Shown here piece by piece: positions 36,129-45,126 of a DNA stretch of 64,000 nucleotides. A program made the translations under genes and the position numbers. The DNA is from Actinomycetota bacterium. GTDB taxonomy: Bacteria > Actinomycetota > Acidimicrobiia > IMCC26256 > PALSA-555. The notes below the pieces were generated by a model. That model searched no databases and had not been told where the DNA came from. It saw nothing but the letters and a program-made list of their open reading frames with translations. Every line of letters begins with the position of its first letter. Position 1 is the first letter of the stretch. Location: assembly GCA_003140175.1 (NCBI GenBank), contig PLJD01000043.1, forward strand, positions 139,271 through 203,270, written 5' to 3'.

Positions 36129-37019
36129 TCAGATCGACGGAGCCGCCTGGTCGTCGAGGAGGGCGGCGGCGATGGCGTCTCGGTGTTGCCGGGCGTCGCC
36201 GAGCACCGGCTCTGCGGCTTTCACCCGCCGATACCAGCGGTGGAACGGTGCATCCGCGTCGATGCCGTGGCCACCGGCGAGCTGGTGAGCGGAGGCCGTC
36301 GCCCGCCGGCACCGCTCGATCGCGGTGGCGTTCGCGTAGGCGGCGGCGAGCCGCACCTGGTCCTCGTCGGCTCCGCGATCGGCCACGCCGGCCGCGTCGA
36401 ACACGGCGTCGGATGCCATGGTGACATCGAGCAACATGTTGGCGCACCGGTGCTGCACGGCCTGCAGGGTGGCGAGGGGCGCCCCCCATTGGTGCCGGGT
36501 GATGACATGGGCCACGGCCGCGTCCAAGGCGGCACCAGCAGCCCCAACGGCGTCGGCCGAGAGTACGATCGCGGCCCGCGCGACCGCACCCTCGATGTCG
36601 CAGTCCAGGACGGCCAACGTGGCGGCCGAGCCGAGCGTGACGTCGCAGCGGCCATCGTCGCCGATGGTGGCGATCGGGCGCACCACCGGTCCCGTACCAC
36701 GGAGGTCGATCTCGACGACGTGGCCCGCTCCTGACCGTACGAGCAGGGTGTCGGCTTCGGCGCCATGGGCGACGAACCGGGCGACTCCGTCGGCGACGTC
36801 GAGGGCCACGGCGGCCAGGCCTGGTCCCTGCCAACCGAGGAGGCGGGCCAGCACCTCGGTGTGGAACGTCGACGGTCGGGCGGCGCGGCCCAGCTCGCGT
36901 GCAACGACGACGAGGTCGGTGAGCGAGCCATCGACGATCGGGGGCCGCTGGCCCGCTTCGAACCGCGAGCGAGCATCGGAGGCCAGACGCTCCTGTGCCT
37001 CGGTCAGGGTGAGGTCCAC
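36129..37019 (-). CDS. acyl-CoA dehydrogenase family protein, small subunit type
   Basis: 296 residues from GTG 37019, one base after the stop of the larger partner. The N-terminus is DLTLTEAQERLASDARSRF, and the C-terminal helical bundle ends AGGHGIDADAPFHRWYRRVKAAEPVLGDARQHRD, the pattern of the second subunit of heteromeric acyl-CoA dehydrogenases (ChsE1/E2-like pairs of actinomycetes). It is shorter than a full enzyme and lacks the canonical catalytic Glu motif. Expected to act with the product of 37021-38181. Confidence 0.83.
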   Translation of the reverse strand: MDLTLTEAQERLASDARSRFEAGQRPPIVDGSLTDLVVVARELGRAARPSTFHTEVLARLLGWQGPGLAAVALDVADGVARFVAHGAEADTLLVRSGAGHVVEIDLRGTGPVVRPIATIGDDGRCDVTLGSAATLAVLDCDIEGAVARAAIVLSADAVGAAGAALDAAVAHVITRHQWGAPLATLQAVQHRCANMLLDVTMASDAVFDAAGVADRGADEDQVRLAAAYANATAIERCRRATASAHQLAGGHGIDADAPFHRWYRRVKAAEPVLGDARQHRDAIAAALLDDQAAPSI

Positions 37020-37020
37020 G

Positions 37021-38181
37021 TCAGCGTCCCCGAGGGAGGCCCAGACCGCGCTGCGCGATGGTGTCGCGTTGGAGCTCGTTGGCGCCGACGCTGATCGTGC
37101 CATGAACTCGTTCCAGATACTCCCACGCCAGACGTCCGTCGCCCGCGCCGTGCATCGGCCGGTCTGACGTGAAGAGCGGGGACCAGATGAGACCGGCGGG
37201 GCCGGCGAGCTCGGTCGCCGCTTGGGCCAGGTCCTGGAGCAGCTCGGTGGCCGTCACCTTGGCCATCGCGGGGAGGGCAGGGTCGTCCTGGCCCGTGATG
37301 TCTGACCACAGGGCGCGGCGGGCGAGTCGTTCCGCGTCGGCCAGAGCCACCGCGAACCGGGCCACCGTGTCGCGGGCGATCGGGTCGTCAGCGAGCGGAG
37401 TACCGTCGCGTGTGCCGGTGCGGACGAGCGCGACGAGCAGGTCGAGCACGTGGCGGGCGTTGCCGAGCCAGAACATGCTGGAGCGCTCGGCGGCGGCGGC
37501 GGCGGTGAGTTGGGCCCAACCCGCCCCTGGCTCACCGAGCACCGCCTCCGGCCCCAGGTACACGTCGTTGAACCCGACGTCGTCGAGCGTCCAGCCGTTC
37601 ATGGTCGGACGACGCACGATCTCGACGCCCGGCGTGCGCATGTCGATCAGGAACATGGTCATGCCCTGTCGGGCGGGGACGTCGAACCGGGTTCGGGCGA
37701 CGGTGCAGCACCAGTCCGCTTTGTGGGCGCCGGTGACGAGCACCTTGTGACCGCTGAGCACCCAGCCGTCCCCGTCCCGCGAGGCCAGCGCCGCGATGGC
37801 GCTGAGGTCGCTGCCGGCCGCGTCCTCGGTGTACGCGATGCACATCTCCACCTCTCCCGTGGCCATGCGGGGAAGGAGGTCGCCGCGCTGCGCCGGCGAC
37901 CCGTAGGTCGCGACGGCGTGTCCGGCGAGGGTCATCGCCGTGTCGATGAGCGGGGCGTCGCAGCGGGCCGCCTCGAAGTCGAAGACGGCCTTCCGCACGC
38001 CGTCGAGGTCGAGCCAGCCGCGCGCCCCGGCGCGGCGATGGAGGTCGCGCTCGTAGCTCTCGGCCAGTCCCGTCAGGTCCAGGGAGTCGGCGTGGCGGTC
38101 TGCACCGGCGAGCGCGTCGGCGAGGAAAGCCCGGACTTCGGCTCGGAACGTCTCGATCCCAGGGTCGAAGCGGAAGTCCAT
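37021..38181 (-). CDS. acyl-CoA dehydrogenase family protein, large subunit type
   Basis: 386 residues from ATG 38181; GTG 38187, which overlaps the IclR remnant stop, is an alternative. Features: MDFRFDPGIETFRAEVRAFL, FAD segment CIAYTEDAAGSDLSAIAA, WVLSGHKVLVTGAHKADW, and a C-terminus with VHGTISVGANELQRDTIAQR and GLGLPRGR. The usual YEGT catalytic Glu region reads SVGANE, so the base may be absent or moved, as in heteromeric pairs. Forms a unit with the small subunit downstream, transcribed on the minus strand. Confidence 0.85.
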   Translation of the reverse strand: MDFRFDPGIETFRAEVRAFLADALAGADRHADSLDLTGLAESYERDLHRRAGARGWLDLDGVRKAVFDFEAARCDAPLIDTAMTLAGHAVATYGSPAQRGDLLPRMATGEVEMCIAYTEDAAGSDLSAIAALASRDGDGWVLSGHKVLVTGAHKADWCCTVARTRFDVPARQGMTMFLIDMRTPGVEIVRRPTMNGWTLDDVGFNDVYLGPEAVLGEPGAGWAQLTAAAAAERSSMFWLGNARHVLDLLVALVRTGTRDGTPLADDPIARDTVARFAVALADAERLARRALWSDITGQDDPALPAMAKVTATELLQDLAQAATELAGPAGLIWSPLFTSDRPMHGAGDGRLAWEYLERVHGTISVGANELQRDTIAQRGLGLPRGR

Positions 38182-38183
38182 CG

Positions 38184-38642
38184 TCACGCCGCGACCGGTG
38201 GGGCACCACGGAGGGTGTCGGTGACGCGGTCGGCGGCGGCTCGCGGGGCCTGGCCGGGCTGGAGGGTGCCCGGCGGGCCGAACTCCGTGCCGATCGGTGC
38301 AGTCGCCATCGTCATGACGACCGCACCGTTGCCGTCGAGGACCGGGGTCGAGATCTGGGCCGGCCGATGCGTGCGGTCGGGATCGAGCTCGGTCGGGAAG
38401 CAACTGGACTCCGTCTGGTGCCTGATGAGCTCGTCTCGGCGCAGCAGCGCCTGGCGCGTCGCGTGGCTGAGCGATGTCCGGCGGGCGATCGCTGACCGCG
38501 ACGGCGACGGCGTTCGCGGCTCAGGAACTCCCCGATCTCGGCTGCCCGCAGGACCGCGGGCGATGAATTGGATCGGCACGGTCCCTCCTCGGGCGGGTTC
38601 TAGCACCTCGGCTCTGAGCCGACGGGCAGGCTTGCATGTCAT
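38184..38642 (-). pseudogene. IclR regulator remnant (effector domain only)
   Basis: The frame gives LRRDELIRHQTESS, TELDPDRTHRPAQISTPVLD, GNGAVVMTMATAPIGTEFGP and a final AADRVTDTLRG helix, which line up with the C-terminal effector domain of IclR proteins such as the intact one at 5073-6026. The first 60 codons are arginine/proline-rich and not IclR-like, and there is no winged helix. Its stop overlaps the start region of the acyl-CoA dehydrogenase as GTGA. Probably a former regulator of that operon. Confidence 0.6.
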
Positions 38643-38729
38643 TCAATCGGCAGACATTCTGTCCAACCCGTTGGTTCGCGCGAGCTCCATGACCTATCTC
38701 AGCGTCTCGTCCTCCGGGAGGCCTTCCGC

Positions 38730-39965
38730 ATGATCGACACCCCGCTCGCCCATGAGGTCCCCGACGAGGTGCTGGACCGGATCCCGCCGATCGTCGATGT
38801 CGACGCCCACGTCGTGGAGCCCGCGGACGTGTGGACGGCTCGGCTGCCCGCCCACGCCCGCGACGTTGGGCCCCGAGTCGAGTACCTGCCCGCGGGTCAG
38901 CCGAAGTTGGACGGCGGCGGCTACATCGAGGCGCCCGGCACCCAGGGGGAGCCGGTGGCGTGGTGGCATTACGAGGACCATCTCTACTCGGTGAAGCGGC
39001 TCATCGCCGCGGCGGGCTACCCGGCGGATGAGATCACGATGGGCGGCATCACGTTCGACGACATGCGCCCGGGTTGCTGGCAGCCGTTAGCCCGCATGGA
39101 GGACATGACGCTGAACGGGGTCGAGGCGCAGCTCAGCTACCCGAACTACCCGAGGTTCTGTGGACAGCTGTTCCTTCGCGGCAAGGACCGGGAGCTCGCT
39201 CTGCTGTGCGTGCGGGCGTACAACGACTGGATGGTGGAGGAGTGGTGCGGGTCCTCTGGGGGGCGGCTGATCCCGCTGTGCCTCATCCCGCTCTGGGATC
39301 CTCAGCTGGCGGCCGAGGAGGTCCGGCGCAACGCCGCGCGTGGCTGCCGGGCGGTGGCATTCAGCGAGCTGCCGTCATATCTCGGTCTTCCGAGCATCTA
39401 CACGAAGCACTGGGAGCCGTTGTTCATCGCCTGCGAGGAGACGGGCACGGTCCTGTGCATGCACATCGGCTCGGGAACCAAGACCCCCCAGACCTCCGAC
39501 GACGCGCCGGAAGCGGTGGCCAGCACCATCATCTTCGGCAACAGCATCGCCAGCATGACCGACTGGATGCTCTCCGGCGTCTTAGACCGCCACCGCGGGC
39601 TCAAGATCATGTATGCCGAGAGCCAGATCGGCTGGATCCCATACCTGCTCGAACGGGTCGACGACGTCTGGTCGACCCACCGGGGGTGGAGCAACAGCCA
39701 CAAGTTCTGCCCCGAGCCGCCGTCCACCTACTACCGGGGCCAAATCTTCAGTTGCTTCTTCAAGGACCCGGTGGGCGTCGAGCTGCTCGACCGGGTCGGG
39801 CACGACAACGTGATGTTCGAGACCGACTACCCGCACCAGGACGGCACCTGGCCGCACTCCCGGGAGGCCGCCGCGGCCCAGTTCGGCCATCTCGACGAAG
39901 GGGTCGTCCGCAAGCTCGCTCGCGGGAACGCGATCCGAGTCTTGGGACTCGACCTCGTGCCGTAG
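38730..39965 (+). CDS. amidohydrolase family protein (amidohydrolase_2 type)
   Basis: 411 residues, ATG 38730 with GGGAGG eight bases upstream. IVDVDAHVVEPADVW (metal motif D-x-H), CMHIGSG, YAESQIGWIPYLLERVD and MFETDYPHQDGTWPHS. This member belongs to the branch with an E/D-T-D-YPH metal Asp and differs from the other three in the N-terminal motif (DVDAH rather than SxDxH). Predicted metal-dependent decarboxylase/hydrolase. The next gene, 92 bases on, has its own promoter-like dyad, so transcription may be separate. Confidence 0.85.
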   Translation: MIDTPLAHEVPDEVLDRIPPIVDVDAHVVEPADVWTARLPAHARDVGPRVEYLPAGQPKLDGGGYIEAPGTQGEPVAWWHYEDHLYSVKRLIAAAGYPADEITMGGITFDDMRPGCWQPLARMEDMTLNGVEAQLSYPNYPRFCGQLFLRGKDRELALLCVRAYNDWMVEEWCGSSGGRLIPLCLIPLWDPQLAAEEVRRNAARGCRAVAFSELPSYLGLPSIYTKHWEPLFIACEETGTVLCMHIGSGTKTPQTSDDAPEAVASTIIFGNSIASMTDWMLSGVLDRHRGLKIMYAESQIGWIPYLLERVDDVWSTHRGWSNSHKFCPEPPSTYYRGQIFSCFFKDPVGVELLDRVGHDNVMFETDYPHQDGTWPHSREAAAAQFGHLDEGVVRKLARGNAIRVLGLDLVP

Positions 39966-39995
39966 CCAGTCGCGATGGCCGTAACCGCCAGAGTT

Positions 39996-40015
39996 GCTAT
40001 CATGCATAGGATAGC
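39996..40015. promoter_or_regulatory. dyad GCTATC-N8-GATAGC, regulon-motif site A
   Basis: Perfect 6-base arms between the amidohydrolase and the TPP-enzyme operon. The 17 bases from 39997 match site B (53733-53749) at 13 positions by eye. It contains TATCAT, a possible -10 hexamer, 48 bases before the GTG at 40058. Candidate GntR operator overlapping a promoter. Confidence 0.45.
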
Positions 40016-40057
40016 CAGATTACGACGCTGAGAAACGCCGTTCCGGATCGGAGAGCC

Positions 40058-41650
40058 GTGGGGTGCACCGGAGGCGAGCTGCTGACTGCGCAGCTTCGTG
40101 CCGAGGGCGTGGAGGTGATCTTCGGGTTGCCGGGCATCCAACTGATGCGCTTTCTCGATGCCCTGCACGGAGAGCCGGCAATCCACTTCATTACCACCCG
40201 CCACGAGCAAGCCACCACCTATATGGCGGACGGCTACGCCCGAACCAGTGGACGGCCCGGGACCGCGCTCGTGGTACCGGGTCCGGGGGTCTACAACGCC
40301 GGGGCCGGGCTGGCCACCGCCTACGCGTGCTCGTCGCCCGTGCTGCTGCTCGCCGGCCAGATCGAGCAGCACGGCCTCGGCCGGGGGCTGAGCCTGACGC
40401 ACGAGATCGACGATCAGCTCGACGTCGTTCGTCCGATCACCAAGTGGGCCCACCGAGTCCTCTCCGCCGACGACATCCCCGCGGCCGTGCGCCAGGCCTT
40501 CGCCACCATGCTCGATGGTCGAACCCGACCCGTCGAGCTCGAGATGCCGCCGGAGGTGTTCCAGGCCGTCACCGAGGCGGCCGTGCTCCCGCCAGTGTCC
40601 CCCACCGTCCACGAGCCCGACCCCGATCTCGTCGCTCGAGCGGCGGACCTCCTCGCCGCGGCGTCGGAGCCGCTCCTGGTCGCCGGCGGCGGCGTCGTGC
40701 TGGGCGATGCTTCCCTCGAGCTCACCGCCGTCGGCGAAGCGCTGCAGGCCACCATCGTCAACACCCGGGAAGGCAAGGGCGCCATCGACGAGCGCCACCC
40801 GCTGTTCGTCGGGACGGCATGGGTGAACCGTCGCCTGAAACCCGTGCTCGCCCAAGCCGACGTCATCCTCGCGGTCGGCACCCGCTACCAGGCCATCGGA
40901 CTCGCCGAGGGCCAACGACTGATCCAGATCGACGTGGACCCCCACGAGCTCGGCCGACACGCCATTCCTGACGTCGCGATCATCGGCGACGCCCGACGGA
41001 CGCTCGAGGCGCTGCTCGTCGAGCTCGACCGGCGCGGACCGGCTCGTGCGAACCGCTCGGCAGAGCGCAAGGCAGCCAAGGCCTCAGTCGACGCCGAGCT
41101 GGCCACGATCGGCCCGCAGGTCGAGATGGTCAAGGCGCTGCGCCGCGGCATCCCAGAGGACGGAATCCTCGGCGTCGGCACGACGACGGTCGGCTACATG
41201 TGCCATCTCTCGTACCCGGTGTATCAACCTCGCTCGTATCTCACCTCGTCGTACATGGGCACACTGGGCTACTGCTACCCCACCTCGCTGGGCGCCAAGG
41301 TGGCCCACCCAGATCAGCCCGTGGTGTCGATCAACGGCGATGGCGGGTTCCTGTTCGCCTCGTCGGAACTGGCGACCGCAGTGCAGAACCGGATCAATGT
41401 GGTCGCCGTGGTCTTCAACGACTCTGCGTACGGCAACACCAACCGCGATCAGCTCGACAACTTCGGGGGCCGGGTCATCGGCACCGAGTTGGTGAATCCG
41501 AACTTCGCCAAGTATGCCGATTCCTTCGGCGCCGTCGGTGTGCGCATCGACCGTGTCGACCAGCTCGAGGGCGCGGTCCGTGAGGGGATCGAGGACGATC
41601 GACCGGTCGTCCTCGAGCTCCCCATGGAGCGACTCCCGAACGCCTTGTGA
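40058..41650 (+). CDS. thiamine-diphosphate-dependent enzyme (acetolactate synthase/benzoylformate decarboxylase-like)
   Basis: 530 residues from GTG 40058 with GGAG close upstream. Three-domain architecture: N-terminal PYR domain with the activating Glu (TTRHEQATTYMADGYAR), middle nucleotide-like domain (EPLLVAGGGVVLGDAS), and C-terminal PP domain with the ThDP/Mg motif GDGGFLFASSELATAVQN...NDSAYGN. Candidate decarboxylase or carboligase of 2-keto acids. Followed after nine bases by an aldehyde dehydrogenase, the pairing seen in mandelate-type pathways. First gene of the long plus-strand cluster. Confidence 0.88.
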   Translation: MGCTGGELLTAQLRAEGVEVIFGLPGIQLMRFLDALHGEPAIHFITTRHEQATTYMADGYARTSGRPGTALVVPGPGVYNAGAGLATAYACSSPVLLLAGQIEQHGLGRGLSLTHEIDDQLDVVRPITKWAHRVLSADDIPAAVRQAFATMLDGRTRPVELEMPPEVFQAVTEAAVLPPVSPTVHEPDPDLVARAADLLAAASEPLLVAGGGVVLGDASLELTAVGEALQATIVNTREGKGAIDERHPLFVGTAWVNRRLKPVLAQADVILAVGTRYQAIGLAEGQRLIQIDVDPHELGRHAIPDVAIIGDARRTLEALLVELDRRGPARANRSAERKAAKASVDAELATIGPQVEMVKALRRGIPEDGILGVGTTTVGYMCHLSYPVYQPRSYLTSSYMGTLGYCYPTSLGAKVAHPDQPVVSINGDGGFLFASSELATAVQNRINVVAVVFNDSAYGNTNRDQLDNFGGRVIGTELVNPNFAKYADSFGAVGVRIDRVDQLEGAVREGIEDDRPVVLELPMERLPNAL

Positions 41651-41659
41651 GGAAGCCCC

Positions 41660-43144
41660 GTGCCCGTTGACATCGATCGCCACCGTCGCCTCGCCGACGA
41701 GGTGCTGCCGGCAGGCGTCCTCCTGATCGGCGGGGATCGACGTTCGACCGGGAGCGGTGGCGTCCACGCTCACGTGAACCCGGCCACCGGCCGGCCCCAA
41801 GCCGACGTCGCGCTGGCTGGCGTCGACGATGCCGACCACGCGATCACCGCGGCACGAGCCGCGTTCGCGACGTGGCGGGCCTGGCGGCCCGACGAGCGTC
41901 GGGATGTCCTGCTGCGCCTCGCCGAACTGGTGCGACGCGATGCCGAGACGATCGGCGTCATCCTGGGCCTCGAGTGTGGTGTCCCGGCGGCAGTCGCCGG
42001 CGGACTGCCGCGCCGGGCGGCCGATTACCTCGCGTACTACGCGGGCCTGGCCGACAAGATCGAAGGCACCGTCATCCCGATCTTTCCGGAGCGCGCCTTC
42101 GATTACACCCTGTCCGAACCCTGGGGTGTGATCGGCATCATCTCCACCTGGAACGGCGGAATCAGCTCCATCTGTCGGAAGGCCGGCGCCGCGCTCGCCG
42201 CCGGCAACACCGTGGTCGTGAAGCCCATGGAGCTCGCGCCGTTCTCGGTCATCCGATTTGGTGAGCTGGCCCTGGAGGCGGGGATCCCGCCGGGGGTGGT
42301 CAACGTCATCCCCGGGGACGCGACGGCCGGCCAGGCGGTCGCCGAACACGCCGGAGTCGACAAGCTCAGCTTCACCGGCGGCGCGGAGACGGCCCGCCGC
42401 ATCCTCGCGGCGGCTGCGCCGAACCTGACCCCTGCCGTCCTCGAGCTCGGCGGCAAGTCCGCCAACATCGTGTTCCCCGACGCTGATCTCGACGCGGCGG
42501 GCCGCTTTGCCGGCGCCGTCTGCATGGGCATGGCGGGTCAGGGCTGCGTGTTCCCGACCCGTCTCCTCGTCCACGAGGCGGTGCACGACGAGATCGTCGA
42601 GCGAGCGGTGGCCACCGCCGCCGCCCTTCCGCTCGGCGACCCGCTCGACCCGGCGACGGTGGTCGGACCGGTGGTCAGCGAAGGCCATCGCGACCGCATC
42701 CTCGGGATGCTCGACCGCGCCCGGACCGAGGGCTCCGGCGACATCGTCCTCGGCGGCGGTGCGGTCGGGGGCCACCTGTCGGATGGCTTCTTCATTCAAC
42801 CGACGATCATCGACGACGTCGACCGCCGCGCGTCCATCGCCCAGGACGAGGTGTTCGGCCCGGTGCTCTCCGTGCTGTCGTTCTCCAGCGAGGACGAGGC
42901 GATCGCGCTGGCCAACGACACCCGCTACGGGCTCGCCGGCTACGTCCATACGAACGACCTTCGCCGCGCCCACCGCGTCGCATCGAAGCTCGACGCGGGT
43001 TACCTCTCGCTCAACGGCTTCGCCGCGCTGCCGGCATCGGCCCCCTTCGGCGGCTTCCGGATGAGCGGCCATGGCAAAGAGGGCGGGCGAGAGGGCCTGC
43101 TCGAATTCGTGCGGTCCAAGAACGTCTACCTGGCGATGGAGTGA
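41660..43144 (+). CDS. NAD(P)-dependent aldehyde dehydrogenase
   Basis: 494 residues, GTG 41660 with GAGGAA upstream. Standard fold: GIISTWNGGISSICRKAGAALAAGNTVVVKPMELAPFS (Asn and Lys), LSFTGGAETARRIL, the general base in LELGGKSANI and nucleophile Cys in AGQGCVFPTRLLV, then EVFGPVLSVL and the C-terminal PFGGFRMSGHGKEGGREGL. All key residues are present, so it should oxidise an aldehyde to an acid or acyl product. Coupled to the TPP enzyme that would make the aldehyde. Confidence 0.92.
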   Translation: MPVDIDRHRRLADEVLPAGVLLIGGDRRSTGSGGVHAHVNPATGRPQADVALAGVDDADHAITAARAAFATWRAWRPDERRDVLLRLAELVRRDAETIGVILGLECGVPAAVAGGLPRRAADYLAYYAGLADKIEGTVIPIFPERAFDYTLSEPWGVIGIISTWNGGISSICRKAGAALAAGNTVVVKPMELAPFSVIRFGELALEAGIPPGVVNVIPGDATAGQAVAEHAGVDKLSFTGGAETARRILAAAAPNLTPAVLELGGKSANIVFPDADLDAAGRFAGAVCMGMAGQGCVFPTRLLVHEAVHDEIVERAVATAAALPLGDPLDPATVVGPVVSEGHRDRILGMLDRARTEGSGDIVLGGGAVGGHLSDGFFIQPTIIDDVDRRASIAQDEVFGPVLSVLSFSSEDEAIALANDTRYGLAGYVHTNDLRRAHRVASKLDAGYLSLNGFAALPASAPFGGFRMSGHGKEGGREGLLEFVRSKNVYLAME

Positions 43145-43148
43145 GGGC

Positions 43149-43967
43149 ATGGCAACTGGCGACCGATATGGGTTCACGTACGTCCGGAGCGAGCTCGAGG
43201 ACGGCGGCGTCCTCTGGGTGACCTTGGACCGTCCAGAGCGCCGGAACGCGATTACACCCGAGATGCACGACGAGCTGACCCCATTGTTCCGTCGCATCGC
43301 CGAGGACCGCGCCGCCAAAGTGGTGGTCCTCACCGGCGCGGGCGACAAGGCGTTCTGTGTCGGCGCGGATTTCGGTGGCATGCAGGACAATCTCGACACC
43401 GATGCGTACGAGGACGGCTTCCCGGACCTGATGATCGGCTCCGCCGCGCTGGTGCGCGCCCAGCTCGCCGTGCCGCAACCCGTGGTCGCGGCGATCAATG
43501 GTGACGCCATCGGACTCGGTGCCACCATGGCGCTGTTCTGCGACATCGCACTCATGGCGCAGGAGGCGCGCCTGGCCGACCCGCACGTCAACGCGGGCCT
43601 CGTCGCCGGCGACGGCGGCGCCATCCTGTGGCCGATGCTCATGGGGCTCAACCGGGGCAAGGAGTTCCTCCTGACCGGCGACATCATGGGAGCCGAGGAA
43701 GCCCACCGGCTCGGCCTCGTCAACCACATCTACCCGCGAGAGCAGCTTCGAGACGCGGCGTCCGCGCTGGCGCAGCGATTGGGCCGTGGACCCCAGGTCG
43801 CGATCCAGTTCAACAAGCGGCTGGCCAACACCGAGCTGATCGACCGCGTCAACCGAGTCATCGATGCCTCACTCGCGATGGAGGCCATGACCTTCTCCAC
43901 GGCCGACCACCGCGAGGCCGTGCGATCGTTCATCGAGAAGCGGGCCCCGAACTTCGGTGCCGGATGA
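43149..43967 (+). CDS. enoyl-CoA hydratase/isomerase family protein
   Basis: 272 residues from ATG 43149, after GTGAGGG four bases past the aldehyde dehydrogenase stop. Crotonase motifs: RPERRNAITPEMHDEL, oxyanion loop DKAFCVGADFGG, INGDAIGLGATMALFCDIALM, and DPHVNAGLVAGDGGAIL, where the acid position is Asp, then NKRLANTELID. Substrate-specific hydratase, isomerase or carbon-carbon hydrolase of the family. Third gene in the operon. Confidence 0.87.
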   Translation: MATGDRYGFTYVRSELEDGGVLWVTLDRPERRNAITPEMHDELTPLFRRIAEDRAAKVVVLTGAGDKAFCVGADFGGMQDNLDTDAYEDGFPDLMIGSAALVRAQLAVPQPVVAAINGDAIGLGATMALFCDIALMAQEARLADPHVNAGLVAGDGGAILWPMLMGLNRGKEFLLTGDIMGAEEAHRLGLVNHIYPREQLRDAASALAQRLGRGPQVAIQFNKRLANTELIDRVNRVIDASLAMEAMTFSTADHREAVRSFIEKRAPNFGAG

Positions 43968-44122
43968 CGGCCACGCCGACTCGACCCGGCCTCGGTGGGC
44001 CTTCGGCTCCCGCGGCGCGTCGACCGAAGGCGGCGCGGCGCGACGCCTCCCGCCCCGGACCGTGGCCCCGATTCATCGAGGATGATGTGCCGTCTCGACG
44101 TGGGAGCTGCAGATGGTTATGA
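43964..44122 (+). CDS. possible small protein, 52 residues
   Basis: ATG 43964 overlaps the hydratase stop as ATGA and the frame runs to 44122, overlapping the Rieske gene start by ten bases. Composition is basic and proline/arginine-rich (MTATPTRPGLGGPSAPAARR...). Position suggests translational coupling between the two larger genes; no family known. Could be a spurious frame in the only gap of the operon. Confidence 0.2.
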   Translation: MTATPTRPGLGGPSAPAARRPKAARRDASRPGPWPRFIEDDVPSRRGSCRWL

Positions 44123-45126
44123 GCGAAGCCCAGCGCGAGCGAGTCAAGGCGACCGGGATCCAAGGCCCATCGCCGGCGGAACCGCGCTTCCCGTTCCCGG
44201 TGCCGAGCGGGTGGTTCGCCGTGGCGCAAAGCACCGACCTCGTGGCCGGCGGGACGCGAAACGTCCACTACTTCGGGCGGGACCTCGTGGTCTGGCGTGA
44301 GCAGAGCACCGGCACACCCCACGTGGTCGATGCCTACTGCGCACACCTCGGGGCGCACCTCGGCGTCGGGTCCGGGAGCCCCGACTCGCATGCGCCGGGA
44401 CCGGGCACCGTGCACGACGCGTGCCTCCAGTGCCCGTTCCACGGCTGGCGCTACGACGGCAGCGGCGCCGTCGTGGAGATCCCCTACGCGCCCTCGGTGC
44501 GCATCCCGGCCAAGGCTCGGGTGCGGGGCTACCCGACGAGAGAGGCCAACGGCCTGATCCTCTGCTGGTACCACGCACTCGACCAGCCGCCGGCGTGGGA
44601 GCTCCCCGACGTCGACGAGTTCGATGACGAGGCCTGGGAAGGCCCGGTGTACACCGAGCGCTACATCGACACCGCCTTGCAGGAGCTGGTCGAGAACGAT
44701 CAGGACACCGTGCATTTCGTCTTCGTCCACGGCAGCGACGCAGTGCCGGAGCAGACCACTCGGTGGGACGGCCGGCTGCGGCACACCACCGCCCTGCGAC
44801 CCGACGGGAGCACGTTCACTCGGGAGACCCACCAGCTGGGCTTCTCACTCATGCGCACGCCGAACCTGATGTTCCTGGGCGCCTCCTCGCCCCTCGACGA
44901 AGCCCACACCCACCAGCGTTGGGTCTTCGCCTACCGCAAGAGCATCGGCGCTGAGGCGGGCCGGTCGATGATCGACGCGTTCGCCTGCTCCGGCATCTAC
45001 CAGGACATCCCGATCTGGGAGCACAAGTCGTACCGGGAACACCCGCTCCTCGTGAAGGGCGACGGACCGATCATGGAGTTCCGCCGATGGGCAGCGCAGT
45101 TCTACCCGAGTGCTGACGGGTCATGA
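44113..45126 (+). CDS. Rieske non-heme iron oxygenase, alpha subunit (KshA-like)
   Basis: 337 residues from ATG 44113, six bases after GGGAG. Rieske centre: CAHLGAHLGV and CPFHGWRYD (C-x-H...C-x2-H). Catalytic iron site: ENDQDTVHFVFVHG with the bridging Asp and two His, then the beta-rich C-terminal domain ending near IWEHKSYREHP. Similar in size and ligand pattern to the 3-ketosteroid 9-alpha-hydroxylase oxygenase and related ring hydroxylases; no reductase gene (KshB-like) is nearby. Stop overlaps the first kinase start as ATGA. Confidence 0.88.
   Translation: MVMSEAQRERVKATGIQGPSPAEPRFPFPVPSGWFAVAQSTDLVAGGTRNVHYFGRDLVVWREQSTGTPHVVDAYCAHLGAHLGVGSGSPDSHAPGPGTVHDACLQCPFHGWRYDGSGAVVEIPYAPSVRIPAKARVRGYPTREANGLILCWYHALDQPPAWELPDVDEFDDEAWEGPVYTERYIDTALQELVENDQDTVHFVFVHGSDAVPEQTTRWDGRLRHTTALRPDGSTFTRETHQLGFSLMRTPNLMFLGASSPLDEAHTHQRWVFAYRKSIGAEAGRSMIDAFACSGIYQDIPIWEHKSYREHPLLVKGDGPIMEFRRWAAQFYPSADGS

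Noticed and set aside
41084-43729. 881-codon open frame on the minus strand
   Set aside because: It is antisense to the TPP enzyme, aldehyde dehydrogenase and hydratase, is composed of Arg/Asp/His-rich text without domains, and is a product of the high GC codon bias.
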